Shown: piece by piece, positions 56,082 through 64,000 of the stretch | How the letters are laid out: every line of letters starts with the position of its first letter | Numbering within the stretch: the first letter of the stretch is position 1 | Assembly (NCBI RefSeq): GCF_004331685.1 | Contig: NZ_SJSM01000005.1 | Location: 62,001 to 126,000 of the forward strand | From: Pedobacter hiemivivus | Lineage (GTDB): Bacteria; Bacteroidota; Bacteroidia; Sphingobacteriales; Sphingobacteriaceae | Length of the DNA stretch: 64,000 nt | Direction of reading: 5' to 3' | Program-made: the position numbers and the translations under genes | Notes under the pieces: generated by a model | Database searches by the model: none | What the model was told of the DNA's origin: nothing | What the model saw: the letters and a program-made list of their open reading frames with translations, nothing else

Positions 56082-59000
56082 TTAAAAAGTCATGTTTATA
56101 CCAGCTGTAATAATCCTAGGAATTGGGTAACTGGTAAAATCACGCCCTGGAGTTAATGCAGAAAACCCATCGTTCGTTCCTGCCTGCGGATTGGCACCGC
56201 TATACTTTGTAAAAGTGACCAGGTTCTGAACACTGGCATATAATCTGACTGCTTTTACGATTCTGGAATTTGTGATAAAAGGCTGCTTAAAATTATAACC
56301 TAGTGTAACATTTTGAATCCTTAAAAAGCTGGCATCCTCTATCCATTGTGAATTGACCTCGCGATATAGTGTCCTTCCGCCAACTGTCGTTGGCACTAAG
56401 CCGCTACCGGGCTGTGCCGTTGACCTGAACCTATCAATAACTTTGCGATCAACATTAAAAACACCATCTATATTGGTTAAAAATTCATTACCAGTCCTCA
56501 TGATCTGTCCGCCTTGAACGCCAACAACAATCACATTGAGATCAAAATTCTTATAACTAAAACTGTTGGTGATGCCATAAGTAAAATCTGGCTGGGTATC
56601 TCCTATTACCGTAAAATCCTTAACAGCTTCAATAATTCCATTGCCATCAACATCCTTATAGCGAACAGAGCCCACAATAGAAGAATTGTGCTTGGGCTGG
56701 CTCGACAGTTGCTGCGCGTTTTGGTAAATACCATCAAAAACGAATCCGAAGAACTGACCTATAGGTTTGCCAACCTCCGTTTTATGGGTAAAATTACCCT
56801 CTCCACTTCTACCACTATATACTGGAGCGTTGTTATTTCCCGGGTTAAGTTCAAGTACAACATTTCTGTTCAAGCTTAAATTAAGATTGGTGTTCCATCT
56901 GAAACTACCCGTAAGGTTTTTGGAGTTGACACTAAATTCAAAGCCCCGGTTTCTTACCTTACCCAGGTTAACAATAGCGGATGAGAAACCAGAAGCAGAA
57001 GGCAGCTCGGCATTTAGCAGCAGGTCGCTTGTAATCCGGTTATAATAATCTACCGTCAAGCTCAACCTGTCGTTTAAAACGGCCATATCAATCCCCAGAT
57101 CTAACTCTCTCGATTTTTCCCAGGTCAGGTTTTCATTGGCAATTGAACCAGAAACCCTTCCGCTGGCCAGTTGATCTCCAAAAGCATAGTTTGAGGGTCC
57201 TACGCTGGAGGCATAGGCATAATTTCCGATGTTAAAGTTTCCAGTTTGACCGTAACTTGCACGTAATTTAAGGTCGTTTATCCATCGGATACTTTTAAGG
57301 AACTTTTCCTGGGAAGCCCGCCATGCAAAAGCAGCGGATGGAAAAGTACCATATTGTGTATTCTTACCAAAACGGGAAGATCCATCTGTTCTTATGGTTG
57401 CGGTAAACAGGTACTTATCTTTAAAGGTATAATTAGCCCTTGCCAGGTAAGAGAGCAGAGACCATTTCTCTATACCGGCCCCGGCGCCATCTAGCAAAGT
57501 GGATGCATTTATAGTTTCGATGAGGTCATCGGGGTAATTTGTTGCGCCAAAAGAATATCCATTGTAACGTTCTTTCTGTGCTGTGTAGCCTAAAACTGCA
57601 TTAACCCGATGGTCCGTACCAAATGTCTTATCGTAGCTAAGGGTTAGTTCCGAGAGCCAGTTTGTTGTTGTGGTTTGGGCAGTATTAGAACTTGGAATCG
57701 ATAGACTAGGATTTGATGCTCCTGTTTCCCCGATCACAAATGTAGGATTAAACACAAAAGAGCTGTTGTTGGAATAATCCACATTGAATGCATATTTTGC
57801 CTTTAGTCCGTCGATGATCTTATACTCGGCAAAAGCTGTTGCCAGACCACGAAAGTATTTGGCTTCTGTTCCGCCATACTCCAGGGTATTCAGTGGATTC
57901 CCTGCTCCGATTGCCCCTGGTGAGTGGATAAAAATTGTCCGGTTTCCGTTTGCATCAGTGATAGGAACGATAGGGCTCAGCCACAATGTACGTGTGAGCA
58001 CATCCCGCTGACCACTCTCAAATCCATTACGATTCTGTGTCCCTGCTGTTGGTGAAAGACTGATACCGAGTTTTACTTTTTTGCTCAGATCCGATTCCAG
58101 ATTAAAATTGCCCGAATAACGTCTGTAATCTGTGTACTTGATGGTTCCTTCCTGCTCCAGTCGGCCAATGGACACAGAATATCTTGTACTTTCGCTACCG
58201 CCTCTTAAACTGGCATCCACATTAGTTTGTATTCCTGTACGCAGTACAGCATCATACCAGTCTGTGCCTTTCCCATATTGTGCAGGATTTCTGAACGGGG
58301 CGGGAATATCTGCATCCGTTGGAACAGCACCCCTGGATGCGAATTCATCGATAATGATATCTTTCCTGAACTGGGCATACTCAGTTCCGTTCAGCACTTT
58401 TGGACGTCCTTTCTGCGGCACTTTTTGTGCACCGATATAACTGTTTACACTTACTACCGGATCACCTGGCTTTCCTTTTTTCGTTGTAATCACAATGACC
58501 CCGTTAGAACCTCTGGAACCATATATGGCTGTTGAGGAAGCATCCTTGAGTACAGTCACGGATTCTACATCATCTGGATTAAGCAAATTCAGCGGATTAT
58601 AGTCGTGCCCCCCTGTATTTGATATCGCAAATCCATCAAGGACGAATAACGGACTGTTACTAAAAGAAATTGAGCCTGTTCCCCGGATCTGAATATTGAC
58701 TCCCCCACCGGGTGCTCCCGTAGGTGAGCTGATCTGGACACCGGCAATCTGACCCACTAGTTTTTGATCCACCGAACTTACCGGAAGATCTTTTATCTGT
58801 GCTGAAGATACACTTGCAACGGAGCCTGTAAGATCTTTACGTTGTGTAGTTCCATACCCTATCACCAACACTTGCTCCAGTTGAGACACTTCAGCCTTGA
58901 GCTGAAAATTAGCTTCCAATACTTTTCCATCGGAAATGAGTAGCTCTTTAACCTGCGACTCGAAGCCCAGATATGAAGCTGTCATTTTATAGGAGCCAGT

Positions 59001-59510
59001 AGGCACATCTTTAAAAGCATAATCTCCATTGGCATCCGTCATTTTACCAATATTGATGTTCCCGCCAGTCAGCCTTACGGTTACTCCCGATATTGGAAGG
59101 CCTGTACCTGACTCCGTAACCTTTCCTTTAACGTCTCCTGTTACTGGTGGCTTTGGCGTTACAAGGATGGTTTTATTCTTAATCGAATAGGTAAAAGGCT
59201 GGTTGCTGAAACAAAGATTCAGTACCTGCATAAGGTCAGCATCGCTAACCTTTAAACTAATTAATTTGGCATCTTTAATAATCGGATTGGTGTACAAAAA
59301 ATCATACCCCGTTTGCTTATTTATTTCCTTAAACAACTGCACAATGGAGGCATTGCTTTTAGAAATTGTTACTTTTTGGCCGTAGCCAGTAACTGCGTTG
59401 GCTTGCAGAATAAAAACAGCCATGATCACGACAATTAATCGCATAATCAGTATTATTTTAGGGGGCAGCAACAGACGTGGCATACCTTGTTTAAAAGCAT
59501 TTAAATTCAT
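56082..59510 (-). CDS. SusC/RagA TonB-dependent transducer with STN domain (locus E)
   Basis: This transporter of about 1142 residues has a signal region (IILIMRLIVVIMAVFILQAN), an STN domain (ASIVQLFKEINKQTGYDFLY), a carboxypeptidase-regulatory-like domain (GKVTESGTGLPISGVTVRLT), a plug (QVLVIGYGTTQRKDLTGSVA, then VTVLKDASSTAIYGSRGSNG) and a barrel ending in F. The frame extends to a TTG at 59588, but I chose the ATG at 59510: the extra 26 residues are basic, lack signal character, and would reach close to the leader hairpin at 59597-59622. Confidence 0.93.
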   Translation of the reverse strand: MNLNAFKQGMPRLLLPPKIILIMRLIVVIMAVFILQANAVTGYGQKVTISKSNASIVQLFKEINKQTGYDFLYTNPIIKDAKLISLKVSDADLMQVLNLCFSNQPFTYSIKNKTILVTPKPPVTGDVKGKVTESGTGLPISGVTVRLTGGNINIGKMTDANGDYAFKDVPTGSYKMTASYLGFESQVKELLISDGKVLEANFQLKAEVSQLEQVLVIGYGTTQRKDLTGSVASVSSAQIKDLPVSSVDQKLVGQIAGVQISSPTGAPGGGVNIQIRGTGSISFSNSPLFVLDGFAISNTGGHDYNPLNLLNPDDVESVTVLKDASSTAIYGSRGSNGVIVITTKKGKPGDPVVSVNSYIGAQKVPQKGRPKVLNGTEYAQFRKDIIIDEFASRGAVPTDADIPAPFRNPAQYGKGTDWYDAVLRTGIQTNVDASLRGGSESTRYSVSIGRLEQEGTIKYTDYRRYSGNFNLESDLSKKVKLGISLSPTAGTQNRNGFESGQRDVLTRTLWLSPIVPITDANGNRTIFIHSPGAIGAGNPLNTLEYGGTEAKYFRGLATAFAEYKIIDGLKAKYAFNVDYSNNSSFVFNPTFVIGETGASNPSLSIPSSNTAQTTTTNWLSELTLSYDKTFGTDHRVNAVLGYTAQKERYNGYSFGATNYPDDLIETINASTLLDGAGAGIEKWSLLSYLARANYTFKDKYLFTATIRTDGSSRFGKNTQYGTFPSAAFAWRASQEKFLKSIRWINDLKLRASYGQTGNFNIGNYAYASSVGPSNYAFGDQLASGRVSGSIANENLTWEKSRELDLGIDMAVLNDRLSLTVDYYNRITSDLLLNAELPSASGFSSAIVNLGKVRNRGFEFSVNSKNLTGSFRWNTNLNLSLNRNVVLELNPGNNNAPVYSGRSGEGNFTHKTEVGKPIGQFFGFVFDGIYQNAQQLSSQPKHNSSIVGSVRYKDVDGNGIIEAVKDFTVIGDTQPDFTYGITNSFSYKNFDLNVIVVGVQGGQIMRTGNEFLTNIDGVFNVDRKVIDRFRSTAQPGSGLVPTTVGGRTLYREVNSQWIEDASFLRIQNVTLGYNFKQPFITNSRIVKAVRLYASVQNLVTFTKYSGANPQAGTNDGFSALTPGRDFTSYPIPRIITAGINMTF

Positions 59511-59596
59511 ACTTTTGAGTTGGTTTGAGTTAACAGATATAGTTCGATAAATTATTCTCCCGGCTTTGCGTCGGGGTTGGTCACTCAAATCAATTG

Positions 59597-59622
59597 TCGG
59601 GTAGTGCTAGAACACTGCCCGG
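59597..59622 (-). other. Hairpin in the fecR-susC intergenic leader (locus E)
   Basis: TCGGGTAGTG (59597-59606) and CACTGCCCGG (59613-59622) form a 10-bp stem with wobble pairs and a six-base loop, 87 bases before the susC ATG. On the minus strand ACAATTGATTT follows it, without a T-run. Position and shape match the hairpins in loci A and B although the sequences differ. Confidence 0.62.
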
Positions 59623-59641
59623 CTTTGTATCTAAGTAACCC

Positions 59642-59656
59642 AGCGCTAATAGCGCT
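59642..59656. repeat. Double AGCGCT palindrome upstream of the locus E leader hairpin
   Basis: AGCGCT AAT AGCGCT: two copies of a six-base palindrome spaced by three bases, between the fecR stop and the leader hairpin. It may be a protein-binding site or a second small stem; it is short enough to be chance. Confidence 0.4.
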
Positions 59657-59712
59657 AAGTTCGTATTGGTTTGTTCATATTTGGTTAGGTTAGGTTTAGT
59701 AATTTATATTTA

Positions 59713-60870
59713 TTAACGTGTTACAATTATCTTTTTTCCTTCAATTTTAAAATGCCCCACTCCTGTTGCTTCCAGTAACAATAATACTTCTGAAACGTTT
59801 TTATTTCTGGAAATCATTCCTCCCATCAAGGTGGTTGAAGGTGTTTGCTGATAAATTATTTCTGCATCGTACCAGCGTGAAATCTGACGCATAACGGTAA
59901 CAATATCTTGATTTGAAAAAACAAACTTGCCATTTTTCCAAGCCACGGCCTGCTCAAGGTCATATGCCTCCTGCACACTTAGTTCAAAATTACTGTTCAC
60001 TATCGATTCCTGCCCAGGTACAAGCGTTCTACGCTGCATTATTCCCGGAGGGCGCGTACCAACACGTACAGAACCTTCTAATAAGGTAGTTTTAATGTCC
60101 TCTTCATCTGTATAACTGTTGATGTTGAAATGTGTGCCAAGGACAGTGACCTCCTGTCTGGCTGTTTTAACGACAAATGGATGTTTTGCATCTTTACGAA
60201 CTTCAAAATAAGCTTCGCCAATTAGATCAACCTTACGACTATCCTCTCCTGTAAAACTCGAAGGGAATTTAAGCACACTGGCGGCATTGAGCCATACTTT
60301 GGTCCCATCTGGTAGATGAACCTGATATTGGCCACCTCTAGGCGTTGTTGCCGTTAACATTTGAACAACTCCCCCGACGTGGCCGCTACCCCCGATCGGA
60401 ATCAACGACCCGTCGTTATAGCTCAACTTAGCAGCGTCAATTATCACTCCATTCTTAGCATCACTTAATTTTATGATTTTACCGTTCGCTAATGTTAATG
60501 TGGCGGTATTTTTACCCGGGGTCATATCATTCTTGAACCGGCCATTGATCTGAGCTATTTCTTTATCTGCTTTTTGCAAAGTAAAAAACCATAATCCTGA
60601 ACCTATCGTCAATAGTATAGCCGCCGCCGCCGCTATACTCGACCAAAGCTTATGGCGTTTTAACGGTTTAATCATCCTAGTCCTAGAAATTTTCGAAAGC
60701 ATTCGTTGTTTCACCAACTGCTCTTCCTCAGTCGCATCAGTTGGCCATACAATATCCTTTTCATTCTCCCTGTTATACCATTCTAATAATTCGTACTGTT
60801 CAGTAACTGTCGCAGTCTTTAGGATATACTTTTCTATGAGGTCATTTAGCCGCTGGTTCTCCATCTTCAT
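59713..60870 (-). CDS. FecR family anti-sigma factor (locus E)
   Basis: This 385-residue protein has a cytoplasmic N-terminus (MENQRLNDLIEKYILKTATV; the second Met at 60864 is an alternative start), one membrane segment (LWSSIAAAAAILLTIGSGLW, about 69-88), a periplasmic FecR domain with PRGGQYQVHLPDGTKVWLNA, and a C-terminal DUF4974 domain (IVTVMRQISRWYDAEIIYQQ to the end). It pairs with the sigma gene 101 bases upstream and with the STN domain of the locus E SusC. Confidence 0.93.
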   Translation of the reverse strand: MKMENQRLNDLIEKYILKTATVTEQYELLEWYNRENEKDIVWPTDATEEEQLVKQRMLSKISRTRMIKPLKRHKLWSSIAAAAAILLTIGSGLWFFTLQKADKEIAQINGRFKNDMTPGKNTATLTLANGKIIKLSDAKNGVIIDAAKLSYNDGSLIPIGGSGHVGGVVQMLTATTPRGGQYQVHLPDGTKVWLNAASVLKFPSSFTGEDSRKVDLIGEAYFEVRKDAKHPFVVKTARQEVTVLGTHFNINSYTDEEDIKTTLLEGSVRVGTRPPGIMQRRTLVPGQESIVNSNFELSVQEAYDLEQAVAWKNGKFVFSNQDIVTVMRQISRWYDAEIIYQQTPSTTLMGGMISRNKNVSEVLLLLEATGVGHFKIEGKKIIVTR

Positions 60871-60970
60871 ATTTGGTCTGTACTGTAATGTACCCGGCCA
60901 GATAGGATTACCCTTAGTCTAATTGAAAATATTTTCAGTTTTTTTTTTACCTCATTTCCTCAGCGGTATT

Positions 60971-61555
60971 TTAGTTCTTATTTAACAACGTTGACAAGAA
61001 TAGGAGCAAAGCTCCAGTATCGGTAAGATTCCCTTTTACTACTTTTATGGCTTTACTTAAATGCGCCTCAACTGTCTTTTCAGAAATCCCCATTTCCCTC
61101 GCAATTTCATGATTTTTTAATCCAGCTTCCCTACTGTATTTAAATACGAGCCTGCACTTTTCCGGGAGTGTAGTTACAATCGAATCAATCTGCTCTTGTA
61201 GAAAACGAGCAGCTATTTCTTCTTCAATCTCATAGCTTTCCTGATAAGGCATCTTGCTCACCATATGATCAATTCGTTTTCGTTTACGGTAGTAATTATT
61301 GAATACCGTAAATTTCACGGCAGTTGCTAAATAGCGATCCAAAGCATGTACGTTCAAAGCCTCTCGTTTATTCCAAAGACTGAAAAATACTTCCTGCACA
61401 ATCTCTTCACTATCCGATTTATCTCTGGTATGATTGTATGCTACTCCCAATAGCATCTTCCAATACCGATTATAAATCTCGGTAAAGGCAGCTTCATCTC
61501 CTGAATTTAATAAAGCAGTCAATTTGTGATCAGAATATGTGCTGTGAACGTTCAT
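60971..61555 (-). CDS. ECF (sigma-70 family) RNA polymerase sigma factor (locus E)
   Basis: This 194-residue sigma factor has region 2 (DSEEIVQEVFFSLWNKREAL) and region 4 (LKNHEIAREMGISEKTVEAH). I chose the ATG at 61555; the frame extends upstream only to a TTG at 61588. The C-terminus carries a hydrophobic tail (GALLLFLSTLLNKN) after region 4, like the locus A and B sigma factors. It should control locus E susC/susD and perhaps the GH78 gene. Confidence 0.93.
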   Translation of the reverse strand: MNVHSTYSDHKLTALLNSGDEAAFTEIYNRYWKMLLGVAYNHTRDKSDSEEIVQEVFFSLWNKREALNVHALDRYLATAVKFTVFNNYYRKRKRIDHMVSKMPYQESYEIEEEIAARFLQEQIDSIVTTLPEKCRLVFKYSREAGLKNHEIAREMGISEKTVEAHLSKAIKVVKGNLTDTGALLLFLSTLLNKN

Positions 61556-61677
61556 TACTATTTGGTCATTTCTTATGTAATTTATCAAAGAAACTTAGCA
61601 AAGACAAATACACGGTTGAAATTCCTCTCTCAAGTAAGTAAAATCAGGCCATTCTTTATATTGCCAATTATACATAT

Positions 61678-61747
61678 TGAGCCGATTATTTTGTCTAATC
61701 AGCTCAAATATAAACAAATTCTGAGCCGATTAGGTAAAATAATCGGC
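61678..61747. repeat. Compound inverted repeat, REP/BIME-like
   Basis: Two imperfect copies of a 27-base palindromic unit (61680-61706 and 61722-61748 less one base) lie in opposite orientation around a 15-base AT-rich spacer. Only three positions differ between one arm and the reverse complement of the other. Each arm also folds on itself; the right one has a perfect AGCCGATTA/TAATCGGCT stem. It lies 25 bases after the isochorismatase-like gene stop and could act as its terminator or be a small dispersed repeat. Confidence 0.78.
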
Positions 61748-61771
61748 TATCAAGCCTCGGGCAATTGAGGT

Positions 61772-62398
61772 CTATTTTATGGTTAGCGCATTAATCAGTT
61801 CACTGGTCGTTAATATGGCATGGGCATAGGTCGGACCATTGAGTGCATGGGCAGCGTGCATCATTTCCGCAGTAAAAGCTGCAGTAGCATCCTTGATGAG
61901 CGTAACATGATAACCCAATTCCATCGCAAAACGAGCAGTACTTTCCACACAGGTATTCGCTAACAATCCGATAGCGATGACATGTGTGATCTCTTTTTGT
62001 TTAAGTAGCATATCCAAATCGGTATTCGCGAAACCACTTTGTGCCCAATGCTCCTTAACAATGATATCTCCTTGCTGGGGAGTAAAGTCAGGATGCCACT
62101 CTCCACCCCACGTACCCTTAGCAAAGGTGTGACGTTCCATGATGCCCAACTGTGTTGGGTTAGGATGCTTCCAATATTGATAATCTGTTGCTTCCCACCG
62201 TTTATGTGGAACAATAAACACTTGAATACCGGCTTCTCGCACCGTTTTGACAATTGCCTTTAGATTATCCAATAAGTGATTAGCCTCGGCAACTTCTTTT
62301 ACCCGAGGCCATATTTTCCCACCCTCTGACAGAAAATCGTTGTAGGGATCGATAAACAGCAGTGCTGTTTTTTCTCTCTGATAAGATTGCACTTTCAT
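61772..62398 (-). CDS. Isochorismatase-like cysteine hydrolase
   Basis: This 208-residue cytoplasmic enzyme has the complete triad of the isochorismatase-like superfamily: D17 (LLFIDPYNDF), K115 (IIVKEHWAQSGF) and C150 (LLANTCVESTAR). The superfamily covers nicotinamidases, N-carbamoyl amidohydrolases and isochorismatases, and the substrate cannot be fixed. The ATG overlaps the stop of the upstream gene by four bases (ATGA), so the two are translationally coupled. The operon starts with a nitronate monooxygenase-like gene, which suggests detoxification or small-molecule catabolism. Confidence 0.9.
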   Translation of the reverse strand: MKVQSYQREKTALLFIDPYNDFLSEGGKIWPRVKEVAEANHLLDNLKAIVKTVREAGIQVFIVPHKRWEATDYQYWKHPNPTQLGIMERHTFAKGTWGGEWHPDFTPQQGDIIVKEHWAQSGFANTDLDMLLKQKEITHVIAIGLLANTCVESTARFAMELGYHVTLIKDATAAFTAEMMHAAHALNGPTYAHAILTTSELINALTIK

Positions 62399-62958
62399 TT
62401 TATCCGTCTTATTTGTTTTAGATTTTGCTTATTTTTTCCTAAAGCGTGACGCTCGATACTTTTTGCAAACAGCGGCGTCTCTGTCTGATTGTGATAGATG
62501 GAGGCCGGTTGTCGCTGAGCTTTGAACTGCTCAAAAGGAATCCCCTGCTGGTCAATAAACTTTATAAATTCTTCCGTAGCCCTTGATTGAACCCTGTTTG
62601 TAAATTCGCTGGTGTGATCATCAATTTTTTTAACGCTCAATTCCCAGTGAACATGAATAGTGCTGCGACCAGTTGGTGTAAATACATCTGAAACTGATTC
62701 CAGGACCAGATGTGTAGGTTCACCCAAATGCTCTACATAGTGCTGAACCATCAGGCTGCCTCCAATTACCTCTACATTTATGGACATACGTTTCCCCTCC
62801 GGCGAGGTCGTAAATCCTGCTGCGATATGGGCCGGAGAACACGACTGGTACTCCTTCTCCGGAAGTGTAAAGCACCATTCCGGAATGTTAATTTTTTCAA
62901 TTGGGGCGTTGATCATCGCTGAAAAGCTCGATTCAACGATAATTTGTTCATTTTCCAT
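62395..62958 (-). CDS. Hypothetical protein, possibly SRPBCC-like
   Basis: This 187-residue protein has no signal peptide. The N-terminal half (VESSFSAMINAPIEKINIPE, then RMSINVEVIGGSLMVQHYVE and TIHVHWELSVKKIDDHTSEF) is beta-rich and loosely recalls the SRPBCC/START-like fold. The basic C-terminus (HALGKNKQNLKQIRRIK) is unstructured in appearance. I cannot name a family. It sits between the nitronate monooxygenase-like gene (16 bases upstream) and the isochorismatase-like gene (4-base overlap), so it probably acts in the same pathway, perhaps as a ligand-binding or cyclase-like partner. Confidence 0.72.
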   Translation of the reverse strand: MENEQIIVESSFSAMINAPIEKINIPEWCFTLPEKEYQSCSPAHIAAGFTTSPEGKRMSINVEVIGGSLMVQHYVEHLGEPTHLVLESVSDVFTPTGRSTIHVHWELSVKKIDDHTSEFTNRVQSRATEEFIKFIDQQGIPFEQFKAQRQPASIYHNQTETPLFAKSIERHALGKNKQNLKQIRRIK

Positions 62959-62974
62959 GACAATTATAATTATT

Positions 62975-64000
62975 TTAAGATTTTAAATGGTCAAAGTGGG
63001 CCTGCGTTTCTTCCAAAATAGATTTCATCAACTCAGCAGCCCTGGTATGTTTCAGGATAGGTGCAATCTGACCGCCCCAAAATAATATCATATCCCATTT
63101 TTCTTGTTCAATAGCTGCTTTCCTTAAGCGCGACATAAACTGTGTTTGCAGTGGGAACGGTAAAAATCCTTCCTCCCGGGACACCAAATCCTTTGCAATG
63201 CGACTGGTTATTCCTCTGCCAAGCCGGCCAGTAAATGCCCGTGATAACGTAGTATATTTCGCTGCATCCGAAAATAGCATTTGTTTATGAATGGCTGTGG
63301 CATTAGATTCCTCAGTCGCCAGAAAAGCGGTGCCAATTTGTGCGGCATCTGCCCCGAGGGCCAACGCAGCGGCAACACCTTTTCCATTAGCAATTCCGCC
63401 TGCGGCAATCACTGGTGTCTTTACCTTCTCTTTAATCAGTTGGAGCAATACAAATGTTCCAATTGTAGATGTTTCCGCCGACGACAGAAACGATGGACGA
63501 TGTCCCCCAGCTTCAAACCCGGATGCGATGATCATGTCCACCCCGGCAGATTCCAAAACAATAGCCTCATCCAGCGTGGTTGCAGCACCAATAGTTACAA
63601 TACCAAGTCTATGGCACTGTTCCAGAATATCGGCTGTTGGAGCTCCAAACATAAAGCTGAACACAGGTGGCCGTTGATGCAAGATCACTTCGACCTGGTT
63701 TTCGAACCTGCTTTTGAATGGTGCTGGCTTTTCTGGAAGCGCTATGCCCAACTCCTCAAAATAAGGCTTAAACAACTGCTGAGCCCGATTAAACTGCTCG
63801 TCTGAAACAGTGCCGTCCACCGCATCAGTATCCGAAACCCATAGGTTAACATTGTAAGGCTTATTTGTAGCTAACTTGATCTGCCGGTCTACGGCTATAA
63901 TCTCCTCAGGGCTCAAATTATAGGCGCCGAAGCCCCCAAGCCCTCCCAGATTTGACACTGTCGCTACCAACTCAACAGACGACAAGTTGCCTCCGAACGG
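62975..64000 (-). CDS. Nitronate monooxygenase-like flavin oxidoreductase (5' end cut by window edge)
   Basis: The frame stays open to the window end. The codons before the TTG at 63985 read PFGGN and continue the usual nitronate monooxygenase N-terminus (PFGGNLSSVELVATVSNLGG), so that TTG is not the start and roughly 15 residues are missing. Further family features are SGFEAGGHRPSF (catalytic His region) and AAGGIANGKGVAAALALGAD (FMN phosphate binding). These FMN enzymes oxidize alkyl nitronates such as propionate 3-nitronate, and some act as enoyl reductases. It is the first visible gene of a three-gene minus-strand operon. Confidence 0.9.
   Translation of the reverse strand, partial: PFGGNLSSVELVATVSNLGGLGGFGAYNLSPEEIIAVDRQIKLATNKPYNVNLWVSDTDAVDGTVSDEQFNRAQQLFKPYFEELGIALPEKPAPFKSRFENQVEVILHQRPPVFSFMFGAPTADILEQCHRLGIVTIGAATTLDEAIVLESAGVDMIIASGFEAGGHRPSFLSSAETSTIGTFVLLQLIKEKVKTPVIAAGGIANGKGVAAALALGADAAQIGTAFLATEESNATAIHKQMLFSDAAKYTTLSRAFTGRLGRGITSRIAKDLVSREEGFLPFPLQTQFMSRLRKAAIEQEKWDMILFWGGQIAPILKHTRAAELMKSILEETQAHFDHLKS

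Noticed and set aside
59511..59588. TTG start adding 26 residues to the locus E SusC
   Set aside because: The added residues are basic and lack signal peptide character, and they crowd the leader hairpin; the ATG at 59510 fits the paralogues.
63281..63805. Plus-strand reading frame of 174 codons inside the nitronate monooxygenase-like gene
   Set aside because: It lies opposite a well-conserved enzyme gene and its translation is rich in Cys, Trp and Arg without any domain, so it is a shadow frame.
63983..63985. TTG as start of the nitronate monooxygenase-like gene
   Set aside because: The codons upstream to the window edge continue the family N-terminus (PFGGN), so the real start is outside the window.
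1..64000. CRISPR arrays, tRNA or rRNA genes, insertion sequences, prophage genes
   Set aside because: I looked for evenly spaced repeats, RNA gene signatures, transposase or integrase motifs and terminal repeats and saw none; short RNA genes could still be missed by eye.

Overview
The window reads as chromosome of a Bacteroidota member, most likely a Sphingobacteriaceae soil or water bacterium close to Pedobacter. This is inferred from gene families only. It is AT-rich and holds five SusC/SusD outer-membrane uptake pairs in 64 kb, four of them with an ECF sigma factor and a FecR-type anti-sigma factor. It also has a typical Bacteroidota promoter (TTTG, 19 bp, TAnnTTTG at 25325-25355) and DUF4843, PKD-like, DUF4974 and DUF3494 proteins. 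I saw no rRNA, tRNA, CRISPR array, transposase or phage gene.

Layout. Locus A (1-8355, minus strand): sigma, FecR, SusC, SusD, DUF4843 lipoprotein, PKD-like lipoprotein (cut by the window edge). A 511-base gap leads to a plus-strand pair, a surface lipoprotein with an ice-binding-like DUF3494 domain and an OmpA-family protein (8867-12871). Small DUF1801 and DUF4112 genes follow. Locus B (14046-25133, minus): sigma, FecR, SusC, SusD, a clan GH-A-like glycoside hydrolase and a secreted FAD-dependent oxidoreductase; the last two end in similar golvesin-like domains. Next come a decayed copy of part of the DUF1801 gene and two VOC-family genes (25209-26236). Locus C (26320-34469): a SusC/SusD pair without sigma or FecR, divergent from a CocE/NonD hydrolase and an M28 peptidase, probably peptide related. 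Two unknown genes and a beta-solenoid membrane protein follow (34511-37128).

Locus D (37225-51621, minus) looks like an alpha-mannan utilization locus: ROK kinase, GH92 mannosidase, sigma, FecR, SusC, SusD, GH76 mannanase and two LamG-type surface lipoproteins. A LacI-type palindrome lies upstream of the ROK gene. Locus E (51797-61555) has a plus-strand GH78 alpha-L-rhamnosidase convergent with a sigma/FecR/SusC/SusD set. The right end is a minus-strand operon of a nitronate monooxygenase (cut by the window edge), a small unknown protein and an isochorismatase-like hydrolase.

How the parts work together: the four SusC proteins paired with sigma/FecR carry the N-terminal STN signalling domain, and the one without sigma/FecR lacks it. 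This fits trans-envelope signalling, where substrate binding at SusC/SusD is relayed through FecR to the sigma factor. Hairpins lie between fecR and susC in at least three loci, and convergent genes are separated by strong bidirectional terminators.
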